Source: Flavobacteriaceae bacterium (GTDB lineage: Bacteria; Bacteroidota; Bacteroidia; Flavobacteriales; Flavobacteriaceae). Taken from it: DNA of 42,864 bases. The position numbers and the translations under genes are program-made. The stretch's first letter is position 1. Every line of letters starts with the position of its first letter. Location: the NCBI GenBank assembly GCA_017851655.1, contig JAFMMH010000009.1, forward strand, positions 1 to 42,864. Reading direction: 5' to 3'. Of the stretch, positions 41,803-42,864 are shown in pieces. The notes under the pieces are model-generated. The model ran no database searches, was not told the DNA's origin, and saw only the letters and a list, made by a program, of their open reading frames with translations.

Positions 41803-42864
41803 TTGAAAAATTATTTTCTTTTTTATAAAAACATTTTAAAGTACGGCAATTTATTTTTAATCGTTTTTATTTTTTTTTCTTGTATAGACCCCATTCCTCC
41901 AGTTTTTGATTTTAAAGAAAATTTGATCATAATAAATGCATTGGCTACAACAGTTCCTGGAACAACCAATATTACTGTAGATCAAACAATTATCGAATTC
42001 GGAGAATACAAATCAAAATTCATTTCCGGTTGTGCTATTGACTTGATCAATTCAGACACAAAGGAGCGCTTTTCATTCGTAGAGCAAGATAAAGTTTATA
42101 TCATCTCTGAGGAATTTGCGATTACACCTGGTTCACGATGGGAAGTTGAGGTAACATTACCTAATGGTTCAGTTTTTCGTTCTACTACTGAAGTTACCCC
42201 AATTACGGTACCCATTCTCGATATTTACCAAAATTTTAATATTGAAATGACCTATGATGAAGGCTATGGAGGGTATATACCAGGGCATGAAATTAAAATT
42301 AATTTCCAGGATCCTCCGGAGGAGAGAAACTTTTTTTTATACCAATACAGAGCCTATCAGAAAGAATTGTATTGTAAAATATGCGAAAACGGTGTTCTTA
42401 GAGATGGTGAATGCTTGTCTCAAATAAATAACCCGTTGCTGACGAAAGAATATTACACTTACAGCTGTGATCAACTTTGCTGGAAGATCAGTTACAATGA
42501 TGAAGTCATCGTCTTTGATGACCAATTCACTAATGGTAAATTAGTTTCAGATTTGATTGTAGCAAGGCTTCCTTACATATCTAATCAGGATGTTCTTATG
42601 GAAGTTATCAAGTTAAACATCTCTGAAGAATCTTACAATTATTTTAAAACGGTCAAAGATTTAGTAGATAACAATAGCGGCTTAAATGCTCCATTACCTA
42701 CTGCGTTAATTGGTAATTTTTATGGTATTTCAAATCCCGATCAAACGATACTTGGACGATTTACAGTAGGTTCTTCAGATATTAAATCTATTTTTATTGA
42801 GCGGAGTAAGCAAAGTGAACGTACTCTGGGAAGAGAAAAGATGCCAGAACCGGAGCTTCTTGGA
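41803..42864 (+). CDS. DUF4249 lipoprotein, 5' part only
   Basis: The frame is open to the last base, so the 3' end is outside the window. From a TTG at 41803 it encodes 354 residues: a signal peptide with a hydrophobic run (NLFLIVFIFFSC) and lipidated Cys27, followed by IDPIPPVFDFKENLIIINA, an Ig-like beta part (GCAIDLINSDTKERFSF, WEVEVTLPNGSVFRSTTEV), a four-cysteine middle section (CKIC, then ECL, then CDQLC) and a region with YNYFKTVKDL and ALIGNFYGISNPDQTILGRF. This is the DUF4249 family, whose members usually follow a TonB-dependent receptor gene. Here none precedes it in the window; instead a gap and the divergent isomerase gene do. No ATG exists ahead of the signal peptide, so the TTG start is likely but not sure. 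Confidence 0.82.
   Translation, partial: MKNYFLFYKNILKYGNLFLIVFIFFSCIDPIPPVFDFKENLIIINALATTVPGTTNITVDQTIIEFGEYKSKFISGCAIDLINSDTKERFSFVEQDKVYIISEEFAITPGSRWEVEVTLPNGSVFRSTTEVTPITVPILDIYQNFNIEMTYDEGYGGYIPGHEIKINFQDPPEERNFFLYQYRAYQKELYCKICENGVLRDGECLSQINNPLLTKEYYTYSCDQLCWKISYNDEVIVFDDQFTNGKLVSDLIVARLPYISNQDVLMEVIKLNISEESYNYFKTVKDLVDNNSGLNAPLPTALIGNFYGISNPDQTILGRFTVGSSDIKSIFIERSKQSERTLGREKMPEPELLG

Overview
The window looks like a chromosomal segment of a marine-type Flavobacteriaceae member (phylum Bacteroidota). The DNA is AT-rich. Several intergenic regions carry the Bacteroidota promoter form (TTG or TTTG about 19 bases before TAnnTTTG). The gene content also fits: DUF4290 next to murA, a START-like protein, a fused CcsBA cytochrome c synthase, DUF4249 and DUF6174 lipoproteins, a Zn metalloprotease of the DUF5117 type, and a GH95 locus. 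The species cannot be named from the sequence.

Layout. 1-621 is the 3' end of an OmpA-like protein with thrombospondin type 3 repeats, closed by a strong terminator. 739-5339 is a tightly overlapping four-gene operon: a CRY-DASH protein, an iron-sulfur (FeS-BCP/PhrB type) photolyase, a third photolyase-like flavoprotein and a small DUF2805 protein. 5342-8522 (minus) holds a carboxypeptidase-regulatory-domain protein, murA, DUF4290 and DUF493. 8573-11955 (plus) is an overlapping AAA ATPase - recQ - fmt operon, followed by an HU protein and YqgE. 12957-14179 (minus) holds a class IV aminotransferase homologue that lacks the PLP lysine, and a START-like protein.

A tRNA-Met gene (14295-14368) borders a sparsely coding, very AT-rich stretch (14370-16000) with an unrecognised gene and two small CI/XRE-like regulators. 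This is the part most like a small island. 16038-24322 (minus) carries a HI0933-like flavoprotein, an SSS transporter, a secreted PIG-L deacetylase, a lipoprotein, Maf, a KdsC-like phosphatase and a DUF2520 protein. 24481-30154 (mostly plus) carries CcsBA, two small unknowns, a TerB-like protein (minus) and arginase. 30349-34186 (minus) has a metalloprotease, a GNAT enzyme, a DUF1801 protein and a membrane protein.

34306-41732 looks like a degraded deoxysugar/glycan locus: SDR, cupin and aldo/keto reductase genes, a clear uxaA-family (altronate/fuconate dehydratase) pseudogene, a GH95 alpha-L-fucosidase-type lipoprotein, and a convergent pair of exported enzymes (Tat-type Gfo/Idh/MocA oxidoreductase and a secreted sugar-isomerase-like TIM barrel). 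The window ends inside a DUF4249 lipoprotein gene.

The most notable points are the triple photolyase operon with DUF2805, the uxaA remnant with its internal deletion and stop, the aminotransferase-fold protein without its catalytic lysine, the MurA Cys-to-Asp change, and the late position of the zinc motif in RecQ. No CRISPR array, insertion sequence, rRNA or obvious defence system was seen. All family names come from motif recognition by eye; no database search was run.
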